The position numbers and the translations under genes are program-made. From NCBI GenBank assembly GCA_963678705.1, contig OY783203.1, forward strand, positions 2,418,001 to 2,482,000: 64,000 bases of DNA, given 5' to 3'. The DNA comes from Panorpa germanica. Its lineage: Eukaryota; Arthropoda; Insecta; Mecoptera; Panorpidae. Under the pieces are notes generated by a model. That model was given only the letters and a program-made list of their open reading frames with translations. It had not been told where the DNA came from and ran no database searches. The first letter of the stretch is position 1. Every line of letters begins with the position of its first letter. Below, piece by piece: positions 37,328 to 51,500 of the stretch.

Positions 37328-38357
37328 TCCCAAAGCCCCCAGACCTACGTCCTTTTAGCAAAGCTAAAATTTTGGGGATAAATAGTGTAATATGTAGTTT
37401 AGAGTGTATATGCACTTTTGCTAGCCTCATCTACGTGAAAGTATCATGATAGGTTTTTATATATATTTTACAGAATATTATTATTATAAAACTGACATTC
37501 ACTATTGCCAAATCCCTCCTTTGGGCTGTAATATCTGCTTGATGCTTTCTTAAAAAAATAGTAGTAGTAGTTTACCTAATTTTTTAAAAAGTTTCAAAGC
37601 TTCTTACGGAAGTTAGGGCCCACGGCCCTACAAACAATTTGTCATATCTTAGTAATCTCGTATCAGATGGCGGTTAGACGGTAGTTAGCCAGTGTTAAGG
37701 AGGGCATATTATCTCTTACCACTACATAGACCATGTATATGTATTATGATCCATACAAACAAATAATAAAAGCGGTGTGATTTATTTATACGATTTCAAA
37801 AATATTAGTTTCGTGTTAGCCGAACATTTACGAAGATTCAGTATATTCAAGATGGCTGCAAGTAATTTTTGATGTGAATAATATAAGTTGTTATTGCTCG
37901 TGTTCTACTCGTGTACGGTCGTTTGTTGGTGTACTATGTTGAAATCAGAATAGAAGGGGTAGTACCACGACTTGCACCTCGACAAACCTCGTTTGGAAAG
38001 TATTAGGAAGGGCATCAGAGGGAGTACGGAGCGTTCCGGCCGGTTCAGACATGCTGTCTAAAGCTTCATGTAATGTCTAATAGGATTCCAATCACCATTC
38101 AGAGTGATACAATTCGCATCTAATTGGATTCCGATCAAGATTGTTTGTAGGGTGATGGTCCGGTGGCAGTGAATTTTAGTTTTTAACAATATTTCATAAA
38201 ACATACATAAAAACTAGCCATCCTATTGCACCTGCTACATTTAAAAGGGTTCCGCTTTCTAGCTAGCAAGTGCTCATATGTTCTAAAGGATATATAACAT
38301 TATTTATTCTCAAAATTTCAACTTTGCTGAAAGGACGTTGGTCTGGGGGCTCTGGGA
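37328..38357. mobile_element. 1-kb element with about 100-bp terminal inverted repeats
   Basis: Left arm 37328-37432 (AAAGCCCCCAGACC, ACGTCCTTTTAGCAAAGCT, TTGCTAGC) and right arm 38258-38357 are inverted copies with mismatches. A solo arm is at 21170-21265. The interior encodes no recognisable transposase. The target duplication is not clear. Confidence 0.65.
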
Positions 38358-39552
38358 ACTTGGACTATTACCATGACCACCGCCGCGTCGTACTGTTCAC
38401 AGACTCCTCTGCTGTACTCATATTATGAAGAGATTTGTCTAATAAATTAGCTTTGTATAAATAAATATAATTATATATAATATTCTATATAAAGTATAAA
38501 CTTATTCGCAGTGGCGTCGGCAAAAGTTCTTTTCAGGGAGGTAACATTTGAACACAAGTTATATACAGATGATTACATATGATGCTCCTTTCTGCGGACG
38601 TACATGATTATTCGTATATAATGTATTTACGGTAGCTAACTAACCATCTGCAGATTTGTTTTAGATTTTAGCTGAACATTTAATGAATTTACTAAGCAGC
38701 ATAGACACAGATCAAATAGACACAAAGTAACTCAATTTAATTAACAATCTAATATATGGTTTTCCACGTCATGGGTTTAAAAGATATGTACATATGTCTC
38801 AATGCTTCATTTTATTGTTTCTCACTTAGAATAAAAATGTATAATACTAAGATTAGTACATGGAATTTCAAATATTCATTTAAATTTACTACAGATTGAA
38901 TTGGAAAAATATTATTAAATGCAATATATCACATCACTCACTGAGTTCGTAAGGTTACATATAAATGGCGTCATTATTGAGAGATCTGTATGATTTTCAG
39001 ATAGCACCAACCTTCAAACAATGTGTGTCAAAATTTCAGGGTGTGTGGAGACCCCCACACTCGGTGGCGTCTTGTGCAATGTTACGCCACTGGCTAATAA
39101 GAGTCGTCCAGTTTTCCTTGTGTGTACTTTTCTATCTGTGCATTTTTCCAATGTTCGTACTAATAATTTTGTGATTTTTTTTGTATGAATTCTTCTTTGA
39201 TCTTGTGCGCATGGAACTTGTCTTCCATGGAACTAAACTAGTGTATTAATTGTGTTTATTTTGTTTCAGGTGCCTGTCTTATACTTATACTTATATCCCC
39301 GTCTTACACGAAGAAGATAAATAAGCGTTCATATTTCTAATATGTACAGAATACAAAAATTAACAAATTTATCAAAACAAATAAAACTTAAAATACTACG
39401 AGTAAAATAAACATTGAATATATTCGGTGGGTATTCAGGAAATTAATAAACTAATTTTGAATGCGTTAATTTGTGTTATGGATTTTATTATAAAATAAAT
39501 TTAAAAACAAACTAACTGTTGGTTATGTGTTGCGCATGATGCAGTTGACGCC
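38358..39552. other. Upstream region of the claudin-like gene
   Basis: AT-rich DNA. A 69-codon ORF at 38965-39174 (MASLLRDLYDFQIAPTFKQC) is not recognised. The ATG of the claudin gene is preceded by GCATGATGCAG, which could be a splice acceptor, so noncoding 5' exons may lie far upstream. Confidence 0.4.
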
Positions 39553-42500
39553 ATGTCCAAGAAAGTTCTGTATTCGACGGTCGTCGCTTGCTGTGGGTTT
39601 GTTTGCTTTGTAATTGGGGCTACTGCCATTGGATTACCACTCTGGGGCTATTACGCGCCAATCGGAGGTGAGTTATATTTCACATATTTATCACTTTATT
39701 ATATTTATTTAATCTCCGCTTGATTTAAATACTGGTGCTAAAACTGATAATGTTTTACTGTGTTCACTGCCGAATTAGATGGCCGCCTTAATATCCATGA
39801 TTATGATTAATGTTCATTTTAACATATCCAGTGCCGCATTAAGTTATCTGCAGGCCTAGTTAATATTATGTATATTCATAATCGTAAACTTATTTAATAA
39901 CAACTAAACTCTGGTCTTGGAATCGAAACCGAAGACAGAACTGTGCACTGTACAGTGTACACATTTGTCGTAATATAGATAAAAATTAAGTAGCAACACA
40001 GAAATTAATATTTTAAAGAGCTGTACTCGTATATCCGTCGACGTTTGGATGTTTAAAAAAGGAAAAAGACTAATAGACAAAAATTAGCCTAAATTTTAAT
40101 CGAAATTTACAAAAGGCGACATTAGAAAATGAGTTCACAAGGTCACCAACACGTAAACGTAGTAGTAGATGGTTCGAGGTATAATCTGTAGTTTTCAGCC
40201 TTCTCATTATGTTGCATAATGTTATTTTAAGTGCATGCCTATCACTGCACCATCCGATATACGCTACAATAAACGAAAACAACAACATTAACTTATTTTA
40301 TTTTAAAACTAACGTGCATTTTAATAATGAATCAATAATGTTATTGAAATGTTTCCTCAATTGTTAGACCATCTCTAACAAATGATCTTGTTTGGTTGGT
40401 TCCTATTCTTTAGTTGCTTTGACACTGTGAAACCAGCTTCGTGTATAATCGTTGTTGTTGTTACTGAGTGTGACCACAAATATTTTTGTGAATTTTAATT
40501 TGTAAATATTTTAAATCAACTTCTACTATGGATGACGATCGACAACCTAACTTACCGAAATTACCTTATCATGTGGAATATGAAATGTTATCTAACTTAA
40601 TCAACAACTTAAGGGTAAAGCAGACATGCACATTGCAAAACGCTGCAAGACTGTATCCCTTGGTACACTCTACTTCTCAACGACTACACGACTGTGGCGA
40701 TATATATGAATATGATATTCTTGCTAAAATGAAAATGAGGGCTGACGAGAAAATGTACTTATTGAAGAATATTACTGATCATATAAATGAATCGTATAAT
40801 ACTGCAGTATTTTGTCGAATACAAAAAGAAGGAATCTTTGAAAAATTATACCTCCAGAGCATGAGAAATGATTATGATAAATATTTAAAAAACCATATTG
40901 CATTAGAAGATTCTCTAAAATCTATGATAAACTTTTGCAATTCCATGTTGAAACTTACATATGTAGATAAAAAATAATGGACTCGTTTCTATATCAGTTG
41001 GACATATAATTTATTAATTATTTTAATATTATTTGCATGTATGAGTGTGTTTTATATATAAATAAATTTTTAGAAATTTTAATAGGTATTTTAAATGATA
41101 TATATGAACAATATTTTATTATCCTTAAAATGATTTTTTGTTGACGTTTTATGATTATGTTAATAGACAAAAAAAATTGGTTACAACGTTGTGTATTAAG
41201 TAACAATGTTTACGTAATAGGTAACTTTTGTTGACTATATATTCTAAATGATCGCTCTTTATTATGCAATCATTCTAACTGAGATCAACTTATGTAATAA
41301 TAACAATTGAAACGATATGAAGCTTATTAAAGATTCTGATATCATTAGCCCTTATTGTGGATATATTTATATTTTCTACGCACAGGAAATACTATGATGA
41401 CACGCTACTCTTTTTTGATTACTTTAATTAAAATGACACTGCCATTACAACAGGATTGTGAACTATCCCTAATCTCTGTAAAACGGTACTGTATATTGAT
41501 AAAGTTGGCTATTATAGAATATAATAATAATCTTTTGACGCCATGTTCAGTTCCTACCTTCTTCCTTCTATGAATTGCCATTTCTTTTATAAAACAGATT
41601 GTAAAAGAGATGCATACAAGTGCTAGTGATACGAAAGTTATTAACTAAATATAGTCGTAGATGGTTCGATTTATAATCTGTAGTTTTTTGCTTGCATAAT
41701 ATTATTCTAAATATAGAAACGTGGTTGCTATTATTTCCTATCCTTATCACTGCGCCATCTGATGTACGCTTCAATAAAAAAAACAACCAAATAATTTGGC
41801 ATCTTTTATTTTAAAACATAACCTGCATTTTAATAATGGTATTGAAATGTTTCTTTAGAAATGTATCCTCAATTGTTGGGCCATCTCTAACAGATAGAAC
41901 TGCCAGTTGGTTGCCTTTAGACTGCAGTTTAGTCGCTTTGACGCTGTGGAACAAGCTTGGTGTATAATCGTTGTTGTTGTTTGAGAATCTTTTTGTGAAT
42001 TTTAATATCATACTTCTACTATGGATGAAGATGGACAATCTGTTGACTTACAGAAATTAACTTTTCGTCAGGAATTTTCAAAGACATTAATTTTAATAAA
42101 CGATGTAGTAATAAAGCAGAGTTCGACATGGTCACACTTTAAAAACTTGGATCCGTTAATACAGTCTACTTTTAAACGACTCGCTGAATCCGGTAGGAGA
42201 AGTGAACATGACACTCTTTGTAAAATGCAATTGAGAGCTAACGAGGAAATGCACATGTTATATGAATCTTCCACTCATCTGTTGAATTCGTGTAGTGTAC
42301 CAACATTACGTCGACTAGAAAATGACGAATCTGGTCGAGAAGAATTCATGAACCAGATGAAATATGATTATGAGGTACATTTAAAAGGTCTGCGTGCATT
42401 ACAAGATTGTATCGAAGCAGTGAAGAACTTTTGCGATTCTAAGATGGAATAAAAACCAATAATTTATTAATTTCTCAAATTGTTTTTACTTAATTAATGA

Positions 42501-45500
42501 TTATTCTACTTTTAATTATTGTGGATTACCTTACATTGTTTTAACATTTTTTTTTTGTATGATTGTGTTTTATATATAAATATTTTAGATAAATAAATTT
42601 ATTGAAATTGTAGTAGGTATTTTAAATGATAAGCGGGCCTATTTAGGTTTTCAAAGAGAAAAGTGATTTTTTTTTAAAGTTAAAAGTGAATGAATGCCAT
42701 CGCATCTCAGAATAAAAAAGTATTCATGTATACACCTTTATTGTTTAAATATAATCGTAACGTCTTACGTATAATAGATAAAATTTAAAACAATGTTATT
42801 TAGAAGTAGTTGAAATTATTGCATTAATGACATTCCACTAAACAAAGTTGATATACGAATACGAACTTTCATGTAAACATATAACATGAATGCTACATCA
42901 CACTAATGTAATATTTTACTTATACAAAATCTGGAAAAAAATTAATCCAAAAAGTTTTATTTTATTATTGTATTTTAAAAGATTTTAAGTCTTAAAAATA
43001 TTTTGGTAATATTTTATTATCGTTAAAAGAAAACCGCATGTGATTGCCACGTTAAAAACAATTATAAGACATAATATTAAAAAATAACAAAGTAAAATTA
43101 AAACAAAACTATTAAATAAATTACCAAATAAAAATTATAAAGAAAAATGTAACGTGTCTGTATATTGCAGTTACTTATTACTTTTCTTTACCAAATATAA
43201 TTAAAGTTCATTCAGTACTCATTCTGTTCGTTTTACACTGCAAAACCGAAGTTACTTTTCCTGCGAACGCATTACTCCTTTTCATTACTGAGAAAAACCA
43301 TTAAGGAGAATTGAAACCCACCATTGTTTCATTAATATAGATATAAGAATAATCTGCACAATTTATAATCCAAATAAATGTAATGAAGACGTTTTATTAT
43401 TTTTCTTTCTGTGCAATTGTAATCCCCCACCTACAACGCAGCCATCGTAATCCTGCTTTAGCGCTCCAGGTGATTGAGTATTAAAAATTCATGTTGTGCC
43501 TCGAGAAACGGCGCGGCGTAGCACCGCGCGTCACCGTCTTTGTCGCCGTCGCCCTACTTAGATATTAACATGTTCATAGGAATGCTGAAATTATTCAAGT
43601 TTTACGAATGTGTATTCTGGAATACACTGGGTCACATGTAGTATGCAGCGAGATAGAGTATGTAGCTTAAAAAAGAACCTATAAATATTAATTAAAGGAG
43701 CAAGAAATTTTTAAAATAGGTGCAATAGGTTTGATTTGTTGAGCATTCTTGTCAATAGAAGAGGTTGGAAGAGATTGAATTGCGTACCATCATCGGCACC
43801 GAGGTAGTCACATCCACCAGTGACTTATTTTTCATAAAAATTAATGCATTTTAACTTTGTCTAAAAATATTAATTGAAAAGATTCTTATTTACGAAAGAC
43901 ATTACTTAAAAATTGATGCCACTTCGAGTAGATTCGTAGAATGGAATTCATAGTAGTAAATTTATACTGGATAGAATGAAATATATATAAAAATAGATAT
44001 AATTGTTTTAGTATTTGTCCTATTAAATTTTCTCTGGACGACCATGTCTATATTGTATTTAAAAATTAATTCTCTAGAGAAATTCAGAAATAAATTAAAT
44101 ATTTCTAAAATTATAGTAGACACTTGTGGAATACACAAAACTGGGAATAAATAAAATCTCATTGTATCTCTTTTCACCAACTGTGCATTTATATATTTTT
44201 TCTTTTTCAAATTCATTGTTTAAGTTAAAAATATGATCGTGCCTTTTAAAACAAAGATTTTCCTTCAAAGATTATTAAATATTCGTGACAAATCCCCTAT
44301 GAGTTCTTCTTCATCTTCTTAGTTAGATACGTATAGCTATATATACTCAGAAGAAATGTAGCTCATAACTTCAATTGTTACTGACTTTGTTACAGCGTTT
44401 TGAAGCGAAATGCGAATGAAGGGAATGTGACTGTGTCCAATCGTGTAAAAAAAGGGAAATATTTTATTTAGGGAACTGAAAATAATCCAGCTTACATCGT
44501 AATTGTGGAGTGAGCGAAAATATACTTGTAGGTACAGTAGGTGCCAATGGACCTGTGAAACATGACTTCATTTATATGAAACTGTACTTTATAAAGATAA
44601 AGTTGACTATCATTTGTAATAACCCAGGTAAAGAATTGTCTGACAGTCCAAAGTTCAAACTTGCTAGCTTGCAACAAGCTAACTCCAAGGTGTGCAATAA
44701 GTCGAAATATTTTAGAAGATATTAACAACTAAAATACTGTCTGTTAAAATCCCCGCACTACTTTCAAAATTTAAGTTTAATAAATTGTTTTTATTGTTAC
44801 AGGTGGCGATCCAACTGACAGAGGATATTTTGGTCCGTGGAGAGTTTGCAGAAAACTTTTATACAACCGAGAGAAGTGTGGATCGCAAGTCTCAAAGTTC
44901 AGCCCATCTGGTAATTATTTTGCTTTCTTTCTTCTTATCACGTGTATAAGTTTATTAACAAATATTTGCAATGCCAAGTTGAAAATTTCGAAAAACTGTA
45001 TTTATTATATTCTATCGTTCATAATGAGATATCTTGTTCTTATGGGCCCCATATAATTTACTAAACAGGGTTGTCAATCATTCAGAAATGGTATAATACT
45101 TGTATCTTTCTGACAAAAAAAAGGAAACCCAGTCAATCATAGAATCCAAAAGTCAAAACTAATTATTAAGCAAAAGAAAAGATTGTTGTTGTATTTTTTT
45201 AGTTTAATGCTTATTTAAGCAAAATGTTTATTATCAAATGTAAAAATGTTATGTAATTGATAATGTTGTTTTTAAGTGATCGTGCATTTTTCCAATCCCT
45301 AAACTTCTAGTCACTGCGATGTTGAAAAAGAAAACATAAAATATACAAAATAAAATATATTTAGGTGAAGAAGAAATAATACAAAATGTAAAGCAAATAT
45401 CTGCTGTTATATTAAACTATTCATCATTAAAAAATAAACGGAGAATGTTCATTTATAATACAAACTCATTTGATCATGAATATATTATCTTGTTAAAATA

Positions 45501-48500
45501 CAGCAGACTTCCTTCCTTCTTTAGAAAAAAGAACAAACAGACTCAGTCTCATGGCTTTTTATACTTCCTAGTGCATATGATATCACCAGCTTGAATGATC
45601 TGCAACAAAATTATAAAAAAAATAAGGTCAAGTCACTTATTTACTTGTCACAAAATTCTGAGTGTTCACATTCATTTCGGTGAGTTTAAAAGTTTCATAA
45701 TTAAACCACCTAGCTTAGGCACAGAGAAGAAGAAATAAGAACGAGAAAAGGACATCAAGAGAGGACAAGAGGAGAATAAATAAGGAATATTATTAGTTTA
45801 TATTAATATCATATATACTCGTATGTTCCAATAAGTTATTATTACCAGCCGATAATGTTAGAAATGAGTGGAAAAGAGGACAGTAAGGAGGATAAGGAAT
45901 TTGTGTGATTGTCTGACCGAAAGAAGGAAAAGAAAGACTTAAGAATTAATTATCGAGCGTATTCATTGAAGAAGTGGTTACGAAGGAGGTTAATGGAATG
46001 GAAGATCGGAGAAAGTGAAAAGAGATGAAGGAAAGGGCACAGGAATGAAGCAAAGAAGTGACTTAGTGAAGAATTAACAAGTATTACTTGTAGTTTAAAT
46101 ATAATTTTTATGTTCACAACACAATTAAATCATCTGTTTTGAAAACTGACCTCCTTAACCTCTGTTGCGCTAAACTCTCGAGTGATGGTTGCTGCTCCCT
46201 TTACCTTTCCCCTCTGATATTGAATCAACTTATTCCCTTTCATAGTCATGACGGTCTTAAAGCGTCTTCCATCGATGGTTATTTCTTTGAATACTTCACC
46301 AAGTTTAAAATTCAAGGTGATGTTTCTGCCTGGCCACAAATAAGTAAGCGAATATTCATCCTCATCTTTACATAGCTTAATTATTGGACAGAGACCGGGG
46401 CTACACGCATTCATCCCAAATTCTGAAGTCTCGATACCTTAAGAAAAAATAGATTTATTTTTTCATTTTAATCTTTATCTGCAACTGAATGCAAATGCAA
46501 TCTGAAATCTGAAAGAACAAGATTGAAGTAAAGCCAAAGGGTACAGAAGTGCTGAGTTGCGAATTGGTGGATAAAAGAAAACAGCTGGCGAACAAGAATG
46601 AACAAAGCGGAGGCAGAGAAGTTAAGAAGGTTAAGAAGAGTTACGGAACTTGCTCTGGCAGTGTCTGTACTGTGAATCTAACAGAAGACACCAAAAACGT
46701 TAGAAAGGACGTTAAAACCAATGAACGAAAAGGAGAAAAAAATGCAAATCAATGGCAAATATGTGTACAAAGAAAAAGAATTAGGAAGGATATAAAATAG
46801 TATAATTTGACATTTAAGTTTCAATTATTTATAGTTACTTTCTGTTTGTAAAACTTAATCAGTAAAATGGAGATCGTTAATATGAAAGCAGCACAAATTC
46901 TTACCACAAATCTTCAAATATTTGTCATAATTTTCAGACTCATAATAGACGTATGGCTTTCCATCCCAATCGTCTACATTTCCTTCCAAATTATCTTCCA
47001 AATTATCTAGCAAATCTTCGTTCATTCCGCATGCCATAATGTTTGAATAAACTTTTATAAAGAAGAGATTTTATAAAAAAGAAATTTTGAAAATATCCGT
47101 CAATCTATGTCAACTATTGTTTACAGACTAAAGATAATAATAAATTTATTCAAATTAATATTTAACAATGCACTAACAATTTAAATATGATTTATTTCTT
47201 TGAATAGATAAAAATTATCAAAAACACTCAATAAATTATTCTACATCTGTTGATCAAATGTTTTTTATACATTTATTTCTTTAATTGTTTGATATTTATT
47301 TTTTGTATTGTGTCATTGTGTTTATATTTTTAAATACAAAAATTGTGTTTCATTTTTATTTATTAAACGTAGGTCTATTGTTCATGTTGAATGCTATCAC
47401 CAACGACCTCCTAATGAATTGGTTGTTCTTAAAAACATCACGTAAACAATTTTACTATTTTTCGTATTTAAAAAAAATAAATCTTCCTTATTGCCATTAA
47501 CTATTTAAGAAGATTCTTTTCAAGGATTAATAGTTTGTATGTAACCTATAAAATAAGACTAATTTTCGATTACATATTACTAGGTTTTATTTAAGAAAAA
47601 ATATTATATGAATGTAATGTAACATTATTTATTAAAATTCCATTTTATTCAGATATTAGATTTTAATTTCTCCAATCTAAATTTATCTCAGGTTTCATTA
47701 GAGTTCTAGTTCTAGTATAAATCTGCGACTATTTAAATCTGTATAGATAATTATAACTAAATGTTATGTAGTACGGGTATTACTATTGCATTACTGGTGC
47801 CGCACGATAACACTTTTCCCCTCAAGAGCTTTTATTTTCCATGCTTTTTTATTTTTTAATATTTTCTTTTGTTTGCTCCTATATAAGCTCAGCAAACATG
47901 ACGCTACAACGTATAGCAAAGAGGTTGTCAAAGTAATGGCGCAAAAGTATGGAAAGCAATGTCAAAGCACTTTATCTTATCTTCAAATATATTCAGTGAC
48001 AATTAATTGTATCCTAATTGCAATTCAATCCACTTGTAAATTGTTTAATATCATATTTCTTTATACACAGTTTCAATTCTTTTCTACTTACTAACCTCAA
48101 AGATTTTATCTTTTTAAACTTATGCAAACTTCATTTAAATCCAGTTGTGAAATGTCTTAACTTAATGGTTATCCCTCTCACTGATCCGCATCCATATAAA
48201 TTTTATATGGGTATAAATATTACCAAATAGTTAATATTTAATTATCTTCAATTACACGGGCTATCCCATATTCAACATAAATTTCATCCTATCACGAATT
48301 ACCGTTAGTATACTCGAACCTTAGTTTGGGAACCCCTTATCTAAACATCAACCTCAATTTAATTTCAGTGTTTACTTTTGAGAAAATGAAAGAAGTAATA
48401 GAACACTAAACTTTTACCTATGCGGTCGTATGCTAGTATACTCGTAAGTACACTTAACAAATTAAATTTTCAAACAACAATATAAAATAATCCATACTGT

Positions 48501-51500
48501 GTTATCCCATCTATCATCGGATTAATCTGCATTCCGTTTCGCATCAATTAGGTAATTTACATTTAATTTTAAAAATGTGTGTTACAAGGTTGTGTGGCAC
48601 ATTTTTACAACAGTTATTGGTACCCGTTAACTTCTGACGATTTTTCAAAAACCTTTATTTTGTAAATTATATTATTTATACCCGTCATATTCATAGTATG
48701 GTGTTTATTTTGTTCTTTATTTAAGGTCGGCTGATAGTTTAGCATAAACTTAAATAACCTAACCTAGAAAATATAGAAATCACTTAAGAAAAACTTTAAA
48801 AGATAACGGACGCCAGGTAAACTGTTATAAAAATAGGGTTATAAAAGCTGATGATATACTTCATGATGTAGCTATATTTATAGCTATAACTACTGATACT
48901 GTGCTTTATATCATGTTACCTTTCTGCCTAATATTTATATTGGAATATAGTCGTACTAGATTGGATTTTGCTACTCGTGTTACGGAAAGACATCACAAAT
49001 CTAAATTTGACTAATTTATAAAATGATCGATCGTTCATTCACAATGATTTATTTATTTAATGTCGGCCTATTTCCGATGCTGAGTTCCGTCTCAAGTATT
49101 CCAACCCTGAGGCACAGCAATCTGTCTTCGAACATCAATGCTCTCAACCGTTGTGTTGTTTATCAAGATTACAACTATTTAAATAATGACATATTTTTTT
49201 TACAGTTGCGGTATGGATTGCCGGACTCGTCGGTGCTGGTGGGGTCGTTCTGCTCGGGCTCTTCTGCGTGCTGAGTGTGCTCCAGATAGCCATGATCACA
49301 TCAAAAGAAAAAATAATTATTCAATATTATCCATTGGTAATTATTAAGCTCGCCGCAGTGTTGTTGGCAAGTGAGTATTGTTGCTTAATATTGATTACGA
49401 TTTAAATACTTGATCTATCGTTAAAAAGACATCTACCGCGTATTTTGAGTAGTACATATTCACCAACTGCAGCAATCTCTGATTACACGTGCCCATAATC
49501 AAAGTGATAATTATATGAATCGTTATTTCAGACTTACTGACCATTGTAGCAGCTTGTCTCTTCGCCCTACAGACCGATGAGCGCGGCAACAACGGTTTCG
49601 AAGTCAGCAGAGGAGAATCGTTTTACTTACAGGTTCATATATTAATGATTATTGACATTTCTTTATTAATTATTATTATATAATCAGTACTAATCCAAGA
49701 TTTTGATTTTAGATTTTATTGATTGTGGTGACATTCGTCCTCTTCATATTGGCCTTGTATGATGTGTTGTTCTCACGACGAGAGGGTGGTGACCCAACCA
49801 TGGCAGTTGACTTTCCAGCTGAAACACCTGGAACAACTTACAATAATCCGGGGTACAGGGATCAAGGAAGAAATGGCTCTAAAGCCAGTTCTGGCAGACC
49901 CGGTAATGCCTAAACCATTTTTGAAAGAATGCCTCTTCAAAAATACTAAAAACAGAAAATGTTTGTCCGGACAGAATAATTTCGGTTTATCTGAGTTATA
50001 GTGTTACATATATTCGTAAACTTAGGAGCTTTTATGACTCCAAACAAGTTTTAACAAACGATACCTCCTTGCACTTTAGTTGATCAATTAGAATTTCTTG
50101 CTCTACGTAAAAGATACAAATTTTTGGTCGCCATTGCACGTTCAGGAACTACTGTTAACAATTTATCAATACTCTACATTCAGTTACGCAATCACATATT
50201 CCGGTTGAACTTAGCCTTGTAAAATAATTTGAAACTAATAAATAGACGTACATATGAATTGAAATAACAATACAGGAGAATGAATAGATAACATTTTATA
50301 GCACAGTGCCAAAGTTTCTTCTAAAGTTTATGTGTAAGCAATATTTATATCATGTGGTAACATTTGTTGACGATATTGTTATCTCACAGAGTTACAGAAT
50401 CAGTACAGAGACTGTTAAATGTAATTCAACCGTAATTATTCAACTTGTTATTTCAAATACAAACAAATCTGAATTAATCCCATATTTTTAAAGTCAGACT
50501 ATAATGGTACATTATCCCGTTACATCCTATCTCGAGTAAATAAGATTTCTCTTTGTTTCCCTGTTTAATGAATACAGTTATTATTTCACTTGATCAACCA
50601 TTCTCATGTGAATATTTTTTTTACACTAACACATTATAAACAAGGCCGGTTTAAGTTTATGTAATATATATTTATTGTGTGTGCTTTTCGATTTTACAAT
50701 TATTTTCAATAGCAGAGTAAAAAAATTAACTACCAAAACAAATGAATAACTATTTCTAAATCCTTATAAGAATTAGATGCGTAATGATTCACAAAAATAT
50801 CTTAAGTAATAGTTCCCTGGTTATTTCACAGTTACCCAGTGAACATTTGGTGAAATAGAATGGCTAGGTGAAGTTCTAGTCACTCATACATTTCAATTCT
50901 AACGTTTTAGAAGTAGGAGCAACACACAGAATATCAATTTTAGTTCAAAATTATTCCTTACCTGTCACAGGAGTCGCCTTTATTCAACAGTAAGCAGCCG
51001 TTGCACCGTCTGTAGCTCATAAAAGAGACATTCTCTATGGACGACTGAATAGAAAACAAACGCGTTCATGACAAAACACTGTACTAAACAGTAATAGAAA
51101 TGAAATAGAATTTACTCCAAAATGTTTACTAGGTTAAGTTTTATGTATTCAATATCTCTTCTTTCTTATACGAAACTGCATGTAATATAATCCAATTTCG
51201 ATGTTCTACTGATTGATTTCTCAGAGTAACGTTTCATTATTTGTATTTTTACAATAACATCTCAACCAATATCCAACACATTTAGACAATAAATTAGGAA
51301 TGCAATTCTCTTGACACGTATTGTATTCTGTTTCTATTTGTGGTTACAAGACAATGCGCATTTTTTATGTTGTCTCCCGTGTTTACCGTTCATATATCGA
51401 CTTGTTATAAATATGAACTTTTCTTAGATCTGAGAGTGCCATATAGACAGAAAATATTGTTGAGTGAAAGAATCACTTCACAAGAAAAACGGAATTTAAT

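Larger units (their letters stand above)
40159..42632 (+). repeat. Tandem duplication of a 1.0-kb gene unit within claudin intron 1
   Basis: Unit 1 (about 40159-41100) and unit 2 (about 41652-42632) are diverged direct copies, offset by about 1.5 kb. Both share upstream text (TAGATGGTTCGA, ATAATCTGTAGTTTT, ACCATCTCTAACA or CCATCTCTAACA, GTGTATAATCGTTGTTGTTG), the coding frame, and 3' text (TGTGTTTTATATATAAAT and GGTATTTTAAATGATA). Promoter, ORF and polyadenylation region were therefore duplicated together. Confidence 0.85.

Noticed and set aside
46549..46800. 83-codon lysine-rich plus-strand ORF
   Set aside because: It lies in intron 1 of the antisense FABP gene, and the composition is explained by A-rich DNA; no family resemblance.
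47786..48094. 102-codon ORF with a TATATAAG upstream
   Set aside because: Low-complexity, no splice support, inside a claudin intron.
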